From NCBI GenBank assembly GCA_949752735.1, contig OX457038.1, positions 19,404,512-19,468,511 of the forward strand: a stretch of 64,000 nt of DNA. Direction: 5' to 3'. A program made the translations under genes and the position numbers. This document shows, one piece after another, positions 24,401 through 34,200 of this stretch. How positions within the stretch are numbered: position 1 is the first letter of the stretch; each line of letters starts with the position of its first letter. Under the pieces are notes generated by a model. The model was given only the letters and a program-made list of their open reading frames with translations, made no database searches and was not told the DNA's origin. The stretch is from Lumbricus terrestris. Lineage: Eukaryota > Annelida > Clitellata > Crassiclitellata > Lumbricidae.

Positions 24401-26243
24401 CCTTGAACAATATCTTCATTACCAGGGCAATCAAACAATTTGGCTCTCCTGATTTTATTAAAAGTCAACCTCTTGTCTAAAACTTGATATGTAACGTACT
24501 AGGTTTCCATCGGGGTGAATAATTTTAATGACGGCATGCTTTCGACTAATAGACATGTCGTCTGGAATGAGAATTTCACAATCACGACGTCCAATGTTGT
24601 ACTCCTTCCCAACAGTCAGGTAGTGAACCAAATCTGAAAAACAAAAGAAAAAATCCTCAATACTTTGCTTCCTGTACGTATGTATGTGCACTCGTTATAA
24701 CGCCCTTTCAAGATTTCTACTCAGAAGCATTCCCGACTACAGCACGGACACAGAATCGGAGTTTCACGCCGAAGCGCTGAGTAATTGTGAGTGAAGGACT
24801 TGTCCAAGGTCCCTATGCGGTGGCTTGAGGCGGATTCGAACCTGCAACCCTCCGCTGCAAGGCAACGAACATACCCACTACACCATCGTGCCCCACGTAA
24901 CTGCACTTATTGAGATTTCTACAGTATCCAAAAAACGATATTGTGAGCGTCGGCTCATTCATAACTCGGTAAACACAAAATCAACAGGCAGGAATAATCA
25001 AAAAGCAATTCTAGATAAATATCCGAAGTGCCAGGCCCGCAAATAATCAGATGATTACGGTGTTTAGAATTGAATGCGGCAAAGAGAAGTAAGGAGATGA
25101 GAACAAAACTGGATAGGATTTTTAAGGAACAGTCTTCAGCTTAAATGAAAGATATGTGGAGAGTTAGTAAGAGGTCTTTTGTGAGTTCTTAACATGGATC
25201 AGATTATCTGCATCATTTTGGCGGTATTATATTCCAGAAAGGCAGTGTTGAGCTATGGAACAATTAAAACCTTCAGTGATAAGGTAACAGTAAAGGGAGG
25301 AACAGTTTAAGCACAGAAGAAAAGTGGGTTGAGTAAAGTTGCAGGACTGCAACTACCGGGTAACTGACTTGGTGGGTTCGGAGCTAAGCTCAGCCAGATG
25401 GATGTAAACGATAGGGAAATGTATTCTGATCATGCCTTCATGTGTGGAGTAATTTATGAAGAGGAGTGAAGTGATCGTGTTTGCAAGTTTAGTGACGGCA
25501 TAAGCAAGAGACTTTTCTTTTTATGGGATGCGAAGTCGTGGGCAACCGTGCTATTCATGTAAACAGACACTGGAAATCTTCAACATTACCGTAATCTGAA
25601 TCTATTATTTGCATCTGAAATTTGTCACCATATTTCTGAGCGTCAATACCGTACTGGTTTCACTGTGCGCAGTTGTCGACACCCCGTAGGTAAGTAAAAA
25701 TGTTCGGTTATATTCTATAATGACTCGGTAGCAAGTAACTTTTTTTATAAATTTGATGAAAAATATTTCCTGACGAAATTGAAGCGGGATTTTTCGTGTG
25801 AGGGTCGGTTAGGGCTCAGGTTAGGCGTCGTGAGGGTCGGTTAGGGTTAGTTTTAGGGTTAGTGCAGTCATTCTGAAGCTGGATTGATGAACAATAATTT
25901 TCAATGAAAAATGGCTGAAAAATATTTCCTGACGAAATAGAAGCGGGATTTATCGAACAAATTCTTGCCTAAAGAGAAGCTGGATCGATTAAAAGGATTC
26001 TCGGCAAACTAGAAGTTGGATTTATTAAAGATAACAACGCTGCAACGTTAGTTCTTGGTGTCTACCGAGTCATTCTAGAACGTCTACCGAGTCATTATAG
26101 AATATAACCAAATGTTCTTTATTACAATAAGACGCACAGTGGTTTACAGAGAACTGGTTTAGACTTTTAATCATGCAAGTTAATTTCACTGCATAAAAAA
26201 CCTACAACCTACCTGGCTTTCTTTCGCAAACTAATTTCCACAT
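8004..26243 (-). CDS. NBN: Nibrin (NBS1), complete, 17 coding exons, 723 aa
   Basis: Exons in order: 26213-26243, 24500-24633, 23562-23713, 22830-22989, 21891-21997, 18787-18904, 17872-18047, 16565-16656, 15494-15584, 14494-14557, 13444-13505, 12432-12978, 11493-11561, 11004-11180, 10094-10207, 8509-8558, 8004-8031. They total 2172 nt with all phases consistent. The start MWKLVCERKP follows an in-frame TAA. The FHA domain keeps NIGRRDCEIL and DDMSISRKHAVIK; tandem BRCT segments follow (IKLGGHLVNEWCRECQLVVM, PIVTPQYLDDLVKAV, SGKTFIFLSPSQFKKL, ASWIQNIQSVL, AESEIGFAVLY). The middle is Ser/Gln-rich and poorly conserved. The MRE11-binding block is KGKPIKNFKKFRK, then GGLPRIIGGKDLV, and the protein ends WQPLSRKR. 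NBN is the nuclear adaptor of MRE11-RAD50-NBN that recruits and activates ATM at DNA breaks. Introns after exons 4 and 9 use GC donors. Least certain are exons 8, 9, 16 and 17, and the weak GTTTTT donor of exon 6. Human NBN is 754 aa. Confidence 0.93.
8712..9114. mobile_element. hAT-type MITE, 403 bp, in NBN intron 15
   Basis: Inverted ends CAGGGCTGTA and TACAGCCCTG are flanked by an exact 8-bp duplication, CTGAATGG (8704-8711 and 9115-9122). The inside has repeated GGGTATACGCGGGTATAC blocks and two ATGACTAAAAAAAGTCATCAG-like hairpins (8908-8990). It has no coding capacity. CAGGG ends and 8-bp TSDs are typical of hAT elements. Confidence 0.88.
11815..11996 (+). repeat. LINE 3'-end fragment with CAATTA tail, NBN intron 12
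   Basis: The sequence GGGAGCGCTACTGAATCTGTGAGCGGTGCTATACAAATG resembles (in part) the 3' end of the LINE at 19652-19900 and is followed by a short (CAATTA)n tract at 11966-11992. Confidence 0.5.
15176..15320. repeat. Compound microsatellite (CAT)n(CAC)n(CAT)n, NBN intron 9
   Basis: About 11 CAT, then about 27 CAC from 15211, then about 10 CAT from 15292. It is translated as poly-His or poly-Asp/Gly in spurious ORFs. The same three-part arrangement recurs at 63464-63592. Confidence 0.97.
15320..15779. repeat. Direct duplication of 117 bp, copies 343 bp apart, flanking NBN exon 9
   Basis: 15320-15436 (ACTCCCGACTCTAGCATGGC ...) recurs with apparent identity at 15663-15779. The first copy ends in a CAT tract at 15437-15470, which the second lacks. 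NBN exon 9 (15494-15584) lies between the copies. Confidence 0.92.
16356..16408. repeat. Short tandem duplication, NBN intron 7-8 region
   Basis: TGATTATCATTTTTATTCTT plus a few bases is repeated twice in tandem, directly 3' (minus sense) of NBN exon 8. Confidence 0.8.
17144..17305. mobile_element. hAT-type MITE, 162 bp, in NBN intron 7
   Basis: Ends CAGGGGCGGATCCAG and CTGTATCCGCCCTTG are imperfect inverted repeats flanked by an exact 8-bp duplication, CATAGATG (17136-17143, 17306-17313). G/C homopolymer runs of about seven bases occur inside. The CA(A/G)GGGCGGAT ends are characteristic of abundant animal hAT MITEs. Confidence 0.9.
19652..19900 (+). mobile_element. L2/CR1-like LINE, 3' end of ORF2 and tail
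   Basis: An open frame near 19706-19849 reads RSFSVAGPTAWNGLPVTLRL, then HSALFLKNLKTVLF and ends GWAGSASE with a stop. This is the C-terminus of L2/CR1-type reverse transcriptase polyproteins. The 3' tail TGAGTAGCCTACCTTGAAGA is followed by GGCGCTATATAAAT and an (AAAT)n terminus. The 5' part is missing. It is inserted within the satellite. Confidence 0.85.
20765..21040 (-). repeat. tRNA-derived SINE, second family, inside the satellite
   Basis: On the minus strand the sequence begins GGCCTAGTTAGCTACACCGG (A-box-like) and has a B box GGTTCAAACCC near 20968-20978, followed by a body of about 200 bp. It differs from the family at 5919 and 24694. Confidence 0.65.
21974..22079. repeat. Tandem duplication of about 53 bp spanning the NBN exon 5 acceptor
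   Basis: The unit CAATGACACCAGAGCACAGA (continuing into intron) occurs at 21974 and again at 22027. Each copy contains a splice acceptor (TTCAG on the minus strand) and the first 24 nt of exon 5. Confidence 0.95.
22171..22275. mobile_element. Possible small TTAA-type MITE, NBN intron 4
   Basis: AACCCTTTGATCCC near the left and CAAAGGGTTAA on the right form inverted ends. The right side has TTAA but the left has GTAA, so this is a degenerate candidate. Confidence 0.35.
22523..22570 (-). repeat. LINE 3'-tail fragment
   Basis: ATATAGCGTCTC ... TTCAGAGGCGCTCTG is the reverse complement of the tail seen at 19830-19890. Confidence 0.5.
24694..24897 (-). repeat. tRNA-derived SINE, copy 2, NBN intron 1
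   Basis: In reverse orientation it matches 5919-6125 along its length, including the GGTGTAGTGGGTATGTTCGT head, the B box GGTTCGAATCC (24831-24841) and the GAGTAG ... CTTGAAAGGGCGTTATAA tail. It sits 60 bp upstream of NBN exon 2. Confidence 0.88.
25706..26109. mobile_element. 8-bp-TSD foldback element with telomere-like core, NBN intron 1
   Basis: Perfect 26-bp inverted ends (25706-25731, 26084-26109; beginning GGTTATATTCTATAATGACT) are flanked by AAATGTTC on both sides (25698-25705, 26110-26117). The body (404 bp) has GGTTAGGG-type repeats at 25800-25863 and several copies of an AAATAGAAGC(T/G)GGATTT unit, the reverse of the minisatellite in the element at 3598. It ends 104 bp before NBN exon 1. 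Confidence 0.9.
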
Positions 26244-26414
26244 TTTAACTGCTTAAAAGACTAAACATCCACATACAATGATTTTATTACTATTTGTAAA
26301 TTGTTTTATTTGCCACCATCAAAGTGCGGCAAGCTCCTAACATATTGTACCTTCCGTCTAATAGAGTATTCATAAAGAAATGAATATTCACTAATCTGTT
26401 CATAAATATTCATT

Positions 26415-26518
26415 AGGTTATAAGCCAATTAAGTTCATCAGCCGAAATCATAATAAGTAATATAAAATTATACTTACTTATTATGATTTCGGCTGATGAA
26501 CATAATTGGCTTATAACC
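26415..26518. repeat. Near-perfect palindrome upstream of NBN
   Basis: Arms 26415-26464 and 26470-26518 are inverted copies (AGGTTATAAGCCAATTA ... CATCAGCCGAAATCATAATA) with a loop of about 5 nt and one or two mismatches. It starts 172 bp upstream of the NBN ATG. It is probably a foldback MITE; no clear target duplication was found. Confidence 0.9.
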
Positions 26519-26587
26519 TCAATCAGAAGTTTCATTTGTGCTTTGATATCTATTAGCGAAAACTCAAAACATTACCGGCAATTACTG

Positions 26588-26900
26588 GGGGGGTCCCGTA
26601 GCTCAGTGGAGAGCGCTGGTCGTTAAACTGAGTCATCCGCGCGATCCGGGTTCAAGCCTTACTGTGGCCTCACTCAGGGCATTAATTTATTAAAGTTTCT
26701 GTTAGCTGCCAATGGCGCTTTGCAGTTGTGTTGTTTGACTCGGTTTCTGCTAAAAATAAAGATAGCCCCTCCCACTTCTGGCTTGGCCGACCAGGAGTGA
26801 TCCAGTACTTTGGCCATTAGTGTTAAACTACCGAACCCACTGCTGTAAAGCAGACCTGTGTGTCGTGCTATAGTGGGCCGTATTTCGTATAACATGTACT
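26588..26900 (+). repeat. tRNA-like SINE head with body
   Basis: GTCCCGTAGCTCAGTGGAGA (A box) and GGGTTCAAGCC (B box) are spaced as in a tRNA, with an anticodon-loop-like CGTTAAA (GTT, Asn-like). The acceptor ends do not pair properly, so it is not an intact tRNA gene. About 230 bp of non-tRNA sequence follow. Confidence 0.6.
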
Positions 26901-29900
26901 TGTAATCATTCTGCAGTGTGTCAGATTGAGTGATTAAATGAAGATTATTATTAAATAATATGTATGTAAATGATTGATGGCCCTTCTGTGCATTTGCATT
27001 GTGAACTTCTGTTCCTGTGAATGAAGCTTGTTATATAAATATAATAAAATGTATGGATAATATTACAATTTTTATATGAGATGTTGAAGGGTTTAGGAAG
27101 TTAAGTGGGTTTGGTTTATATATACCATGCAAAGTAAAGGTTAATGACGGAACTTTCAGGTGAATTAGGCCTAGTTCAGTAATTTTCAGAAAGGGGAATG
27201 ATCATGGATGAGTGATAATGATTTCTGGGTGTCCTGGTGACAGCTCATGAGGGTGCATTAATTTTACATTAATTGCAGATACTCGAAATGAGGCTAATGA
27301 GCGGCTTCAAGGCTAAGGAAAAGTGAATTATAGTGGTCAAGATTAAAGTAGATATTAGAACAATCAATGATAGTAGCAGCAGTTTTGACAGCCTGCATGA
27401 ATCCATCATTTACAATTACAATTACTATGAAGCATGTGAAAGAATGCAAGCGTAATTTGCATTGAACATATGACCATAAGCAAAGATTGCATTCTGGGTC
27501 TTGGAGAAGAAAATAAGTGTATGAATTAGTTGATTGGTGGATGAAATCTGCAGTGAATAAACTTAACTTTATAAGCCTCACACTACTTTAAAAAATGCTC
27601 AAAGCATCAGTTGGCAATTGCTGGTAAGCAGAATAGCTGTGCTTCCAAAATCCATGGGTTGAAAACCAAGAGGGGGATTAAAGACATTCTCAAAGAGATC
27701 AAGTCTATGGGAGACGACGATTAGTCATTAGTGGAGACATTTTGATGACCAAGGCGCAGGCCATGCTCTACAACAAACACTCGTTTGTCATGCTCAAAGG
27801 TAAACAAACCCCAGTAACAGCAGACTGTAAGAATTATAAGCATAGAAAGATGTCCAGCAAAGGCAAATATAAAAGCAAGTAACACTTTCTTTTGTCAACA
27901 AATAGGTTTAGTTAATCTATAGTGCAATAGCTAATACCGTGGCCTACCGGGCCGACAATGTATGGTCATCCAATGTGCAGACATTCAGTGCAGGAAATAG
28001 AAAGGAATTATGCAAAGGAACTTAAACATACCGGTACGTAACCCCCTGTGCAGTGACACACTCTGCATTTCTCCACGATGTATAACTTAGTTTATACTAC
28101 CTGCAAGCATCGAGCACTACCAAAACATCATTTCAAAACTTGAGATATCGTTATATTCAACAGTAGGCCTAACTTCTTTGCACAGTCGTACTCATGAGTG
28201 GCCAATATTTTAGGCAACAAATTTGAAGATGTCAAATAGCCAGTTTTGTTGGGGCATGTCCCTTTTCCCATAACAGTGGTTGTAACATTGCAACTGTGAA
28301 CTTTTGTGGCTTTTTCAAAACCCTGGTTTACACAGATATATAATAGAAAGACATTGATGCATATAACAGTCCTCAACTCATAAGCCAATATAATTCATTT
28401 TTATCTGACAGTAAATAAATTCATCCAGTAACTAATGAATCAGAAGCCAAAAGCAGCGGAAAAATCAAATTATTTCGTTGCACAAACCAAAGGCACGTTT
28501 AAGCTACCAGGAAATGGAAACTGAAGTGCTGATAGAGAGAGATATCCAACATGAAATCATTTGAGCAGTATAAACTCTAAAAACACTGTAATGTTAAACT
28601 TTGGAATGTTAAACCTGAATGCTAGGAAAACAGCAGCAGACTCATTTAAAGCGATTACAATCACAAGAGTTTCATATGAAAATAAAACCGACAGAATATG
28701 TAAATTTTAATCATTACCACCACCCACACCAACCAACACCCACTCATTTGATCAAACACCTCATTCGGGTAAAGTCACATCTGATATTTGAACAGCACGG
28801 TTTAAATGACGGATGGCACATTAACAGCTGCTTAATAGTATTTAACAATTATCTGAACATTCATTTACAATACTTTGCAAATCCTGAGTAAACCTTTCTA
28901 CATCGGTTATAAATAAAGTCACAAAATATTTATTCTCTGGATAATTTTTAATTCCTCTACTTACAACAGTAACACTTGGAAGCACTATATTTTCATTATT
29001 ACTAATACAATTATGAACATTTCTAACGCAAGCAAAGTCATAAAAAAATGCAAATCCGAGGCGTAGTTAGCCAGTCGCTAGTATACAATACCAATGACAT
29101 ATGACTTAACAAATCACACATCACATTTAAAGATGAACACCAGCTCTGCTTAAACATGAGGCATGTAGCACCAACGAACATACACAGTCATTCAATGAAA
29201 TCTGCAAACAACATGAACGTGTGAAACTTAGATCAACGCATCCAAAAACTCTACTCAGTCCATGATTTTGGGACTGAAGTTTCTGTAGTAGGACTGTAGA
29301 ATGAACAATACCTCTGCCATCACATCAACATACTTTAAAAAATAAACTAGTCAGCTTTGACTAGAGAAATTTCACTTATCTATACAACTGACAGACTTTT
29401 TGCATTATTATTTGGCAGCATAGAAATGACACTGATAATACCCAAACATTTATTGCAGACTCAAAATTTCAAATTTTAAAAAGCAAAATACGATTATAAT
29501 GGTAGAAATTGGGACCTGACACAATTGCATGGCTTAATGCTCTGCAGAATCACCATCCATAACAGTAACAGCTGAAAAGTACTCATAAGCTGAACAAGTA
29601 CGGTATATAAACACGTCCATTCTAAAGTGTATGCAGTCTAACCAAAACTGTCCAATGCAAATTGAAGCTGTGGCAAATGACATAAGAGCTGCAAGACTCC
29701 AGACTTGACAGAGCAGCTTCTAAGCCAAGAAGCACTAAATAGTAACAAAGTAATGAGTAAAAGTAAAAATGTCACAACACAATCCGGATAATCAGATGAC
29801 TGGTGATAATGCTAGTTTACCAAATCCTTACATAAAAGCAATATAAATACTAAATGTACATCATGGTAACATAAAATATACCATATAACCATCACAATAA

Positions 29901-30462
29901 ATACGGAATAACTTAAGTTCGAAAACTTCCAATCAGCACATAAATCACTGTTACACTTTCTACATCCATAAACCACAAAAATAGATCTGAGAAGACTAGA
30001 ATAACACGCTCAGGACGAAAATAAATAGAAAAATGGTAATTATAGCTCAACTGACTCGAAACTCAGTGCGTTAACTCTGGCAAGTCTAATTAATTCATTA
30101 CTGATAAATAAATTACAAATTACCGGTAATGTATAAACTAAACCAATATGCCTAAGCTAGTTCAAGCATGACAAGCAAAATATATGCTTAAGCTAAGCCA
30201 ATCTCTGATAAGCAAAACTAGAATAAGACTTTCTGTCATGGCATTCCGTACAACTAACTTGTAGAAAGAGTTCAGATGAACAGCACAGCTACAGGCTGTG
30301 AAACTTATGTGACTCGTAAATGTAAACATCTGAAAAGAGTTCAATAAAAAGAAACATGACTATCTATCCAGAAACAATTATGGAAAGAAGCTAGAGTAGT
30401 TTGTGAAATTTGAAGTTAGCTGTTGATAAAACAGTGAGCCAATGTCATACTTTGCTACCAAG
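26901..30462. other. Intergenic stretch between NBN and the acid phosphatase-like gene
   Basis: AT-rich sequence. Short ORFs (27294-27581, 28128-28388, 28619-28891) show no recognisable family or codon pattern. No gene is called. Confidence 0.4.
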
Positions 30463-30631
30463 CAGGGCCTAAAGTGTGGAAAAATAAATGCCCTTACCTC
30501 TCCAAAAGAAGTGCCTGGACGCCCCTCACCTTTCCAGCCTGTGCTCGCCAATAAGTGGCTGGACAGCATTCAGATTTTAAAACAAGTGCACGGACGCCGT
30601 CCATGATCGTCCAGGCACACTTTAAGCCCTG
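30463..30631. mobile_element. hAT-type MITE, 169 bp
   Basis: Inverted ends CAGGGCCTAAAGTGTG and CACACTTTAAGCCCTG are flanked by an exact 8-bp duplication, CTACCAAG (30455-30462, 30632-30639). Confidence 0.92.
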
Positions 30632-31208
30632 CTACCAAGGCCTTGTGTAAGTGTTGACAACCCAAACATGCTACCATAATAATCTGTCTGAACTGGTTAG
30701 AAGAATTTGCTTAGAATTCTAAATGAGCAATTGTACGCCAGCATGAGAAGTAAAAGAGTAAGACCACGAAAAAGATTAGAGACAACTGGATGTAAGATAA
30801 AAGCAATAAAGAAGAGGATGATCATAGAATAATGACGATGTAAGCTCAAAGTTCCCAAAACGCTTCAAATAAGTAAGCAGAAGACTGAGAATTATATTCA
30901 GATTCAAAACAAGGGACATTTGCAGAGCAGAAATCTGTTAAACACATAAGCCAACAAGGCTAGATGTCTAGGAATGTCACAGATTGTCAAAGGCAGAGTA
31001 CAACAGTCTGTTTAAGTAATTTTAGTGTTGAGTGTGAGGGTAATGTCAGGAGAACCTCATCAGCTTAGGCAACTTCGGACAACTACCGTTAACCAGTTTT
31101 GTGCATATATTTAGGACAGCTGTCAAGATGGAATCTTAGTCCCATGAATCTTTCTTTTAGCACAACATCAATCTCTTTAACATGGATGGATTCAGCCCCT
31201 GTGGATAT

Positions 31209-34200
31209 TTAGTCTTCAAGATCTGACGAGGCAACAGACGTATTCATCATTGGCATCTCTTCCGGAAAGGCATTCGTGCGCTCCGTGCGCATCACGGCGT
31301 ACTTCCTCGGAGCACGCTTCCGGAACTTCTTGCGGCAGCAGATGGCACAGATGCAGATGAGAATTGCGAGGATGCAGACAACGCTGACAGTTGTGATGAG
31401 CATAGAACGTGCAACTGTAAAACAGGCAACAACAGCCTCTATTCATTGAGTACGTTGAACAACATTATATATCTGGCTCTTGTATAGCTTGTACTGCTAA
31501 CAAAGGTCCATTTGTCCTAAAGTTTCTGTCATCAGAAAAGTAGGTAATTCTCCATTATATTCTCTATTATACCTGCACTCCAGTATCCTTTGCAAGTGGC
31601 AAATATTGACTCAGTCCATGGAAAAGGCAATGGAGAAGGTCAAATGAAAAGGAGCTGCTGTCGAAACGCATATAAATCCAAGACAGAAAAACAAGAAAAG
31701 TCATAATGCATGTGAGTATGAAAGACACTAGGACCAGCTTTGATGCTCTGCTCTTTACTATGCTCTTTGCCAATCAATAAATGCAGCATGTCTAAACTGC
31801 TTACTCTTGACGAAAGTGATGCTGTTGAACTGGTAGCATTCCATGTTCCAGTTGTCTGGAATGATGTCTTTCGTGAGATTGAAGAATGCATCAAGAGGAC
31901 AGTTGCTATCACAGTCTGAAAAGAACAATTGACCTCAGTAGAGATTGAAACACAATGAAATTCTGAAATTACTTACAAGTTCAAAAATGCTTGCAATTAT
32001 GCTAGACTCACAAAGTTATTTTTTACTTCCTTAATATTTAAAAAAAATCTTTTCTATGCTGACAAGTTACAATTTATGCATGTAAAAGTGAAATGAGGAA
32101 AAAATATATAGTAAGGAAATTGATTTAGAGTCATTCTACATAAGTGAGTTTGAGTTGACCACTTACTCCGGCACAACCCATGTCATTCATAAAACATGAC
32201 TACATACCTGTCAGTTAAGCTGCCTGTTACATACAAAATTTCCAGTTTGGATATGCATTATACAGTCCTGTATTTTTCTCTTTTACAGCTTTTTACTACA
32301 TCCAGAGAGTGACCATTTTAGGAGAGGTTCAAAGTCATGCACCCTTGTATGTAGTAGAGGCCAGCACTCAAACCACATGTAATAATGCTTTTTCACAACT
32401 TTAACATCACTTGCCAATTGCATCCCTTAATACTGATAAAACTGTCTGAATGTACTTCAAATATGGAAACCCAGTTTTAGCAAGACTTTCATCCATTTGG
32501 GTGACCTTTGGGCACCAGCACCAACAATTACAGCATTACACGTAGTTGCTGTTTGTTGATGCGACAACCGAATTCAATTCCCAAGCATGTTGTCCTACCT
32601 GGCATAGTAAGTAGAAAAGGATCCTGAGTGCTGTTCTTGAGATGAATGTTCACAAAAAAGCCCAGATCATTGCGATATTTCAGCTCCAACATGACAGCCG
32701 TTGAAAATGGAATCATTCTAAAGTTGTATACATCAAGACCACTCAGTAGCGACCGAATCAATCTGTCATCCTGGAATTCAAGTAGCAGAAGAAGTAAGTT
32801 TTTTGGCACGGCAGTACACATACTATCAACAGGACATTATAAAGGCAAATTTTTCATGACTAGAGATGTCATGCTGGAAACAACAACCTGGTCATTTAGG
32901 AACAAAGTTCTTTACCAGTGAAGTGAGAGCGAGTGAACAGCCAAGCAAAGGCAAAACATATTGGAAATGAAAACCATTAGGGAACTGCACTCATACCAAC
33001 TTTTCACTTCAGTTTAGGTTTTATGATATATACATTTCTTGGCTTTTCATTTTGTCACCATTGTTTGGCCACTTGGAGTAGCCTTTTTCTAGAGCATTGC
33101 AGCTGCAACTTCAGCCTATACAAGCTGAGCAAATTATGGAATTAATTTCAATCAAATGAAAATGTATATTCAATGGATATGAGACCTGCCAGCAGCAGTG
33201 GAATTGCCAACAAATCATACTTGCTGTTTATTTTGTCCTTCTAATACGCTATTTTCTTGCGACACCATCTCAAATATGGTATTGATATGTGGAAACACCA
33301 CAGTACCTGCATATCCACACAGCATTGTATTAACTCTATATCCATATGTAATATGCATATACATATTTACGTATATACATAAAGGAGTATAACTTATCAT
33401 ATGTATGCATAACCATGCAGCTGCAACTTCAGCTTAAAACAAGCTGAGCAAAGTATGCAATTTCAATCAAATTATGCTTATGCACAAATTTTCACACTTC
33501 ACAGTATATTATATAGATTGTATTCACTGTGTAATATGCAACAGATACAAGTCAGGTTTAGACATAGTGCCTCCATGCCTCCCAGCACCAAGAGATTACA
33601 TGCGAGAACTTCAACTCAGCTGGTAAAATGTGCTTCCATGCTGGACTGAAAGTGAGGTATCAGCAAGATCAACTGTGCACACGACGATAGTGGTGCAAGA
33701 TCATTTAATAACGAGTGGATATCATAGCATTTGACAAATGCAAGCACACATGGTTCACATAAGAGTGTCTTTGTAAATAAAACTTTTAAACCATATCCCC
33801 CCAGTACTGAATTTAAAATTTGTTTCTGGTCTTAATCTGTAATATATTTAAAATAATAACTGATTCATTTGTGTCTTCTCAGTTTTTATGCATTTGCAAA
33901 GTTAAACGGGTTATTGTACTTAGCAGAGGGGGGATGGGTAGGGGGAAGAGGGGATCCTAAAATTCCCAGGCAACAAATTAGAGGGACGGATGGAGGATTG
34001 GCCGTGAAGGCGGCGAATCCTAAAATTCCCGGGCAACGCCTGGTACCCAGCTAGTACATTAATATTACTGCAATAGCTAGATGGTAGACTCATTAAGCTG
34101 CACATACGTAACACCTGGTTCCGATAATTAACATACTTTCCATTTGCCTCATGTTAATGGAGTTTCATTGTATACCTGGAAGCATATTGCTCAACTTATT

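Noticed and set aside
26588..26665. A possible functional tRNA gene
   Set aside because: A and B boxes are present but the acceptor and T stems do not pair, and it continues into a SINE-like body.
33900..34060. Twofold CCTAAAATTCCC(A/G)GGCAAC repeat
   Set aside because: Two copies 60 bp apart with no flanking structure; too little to call an element.
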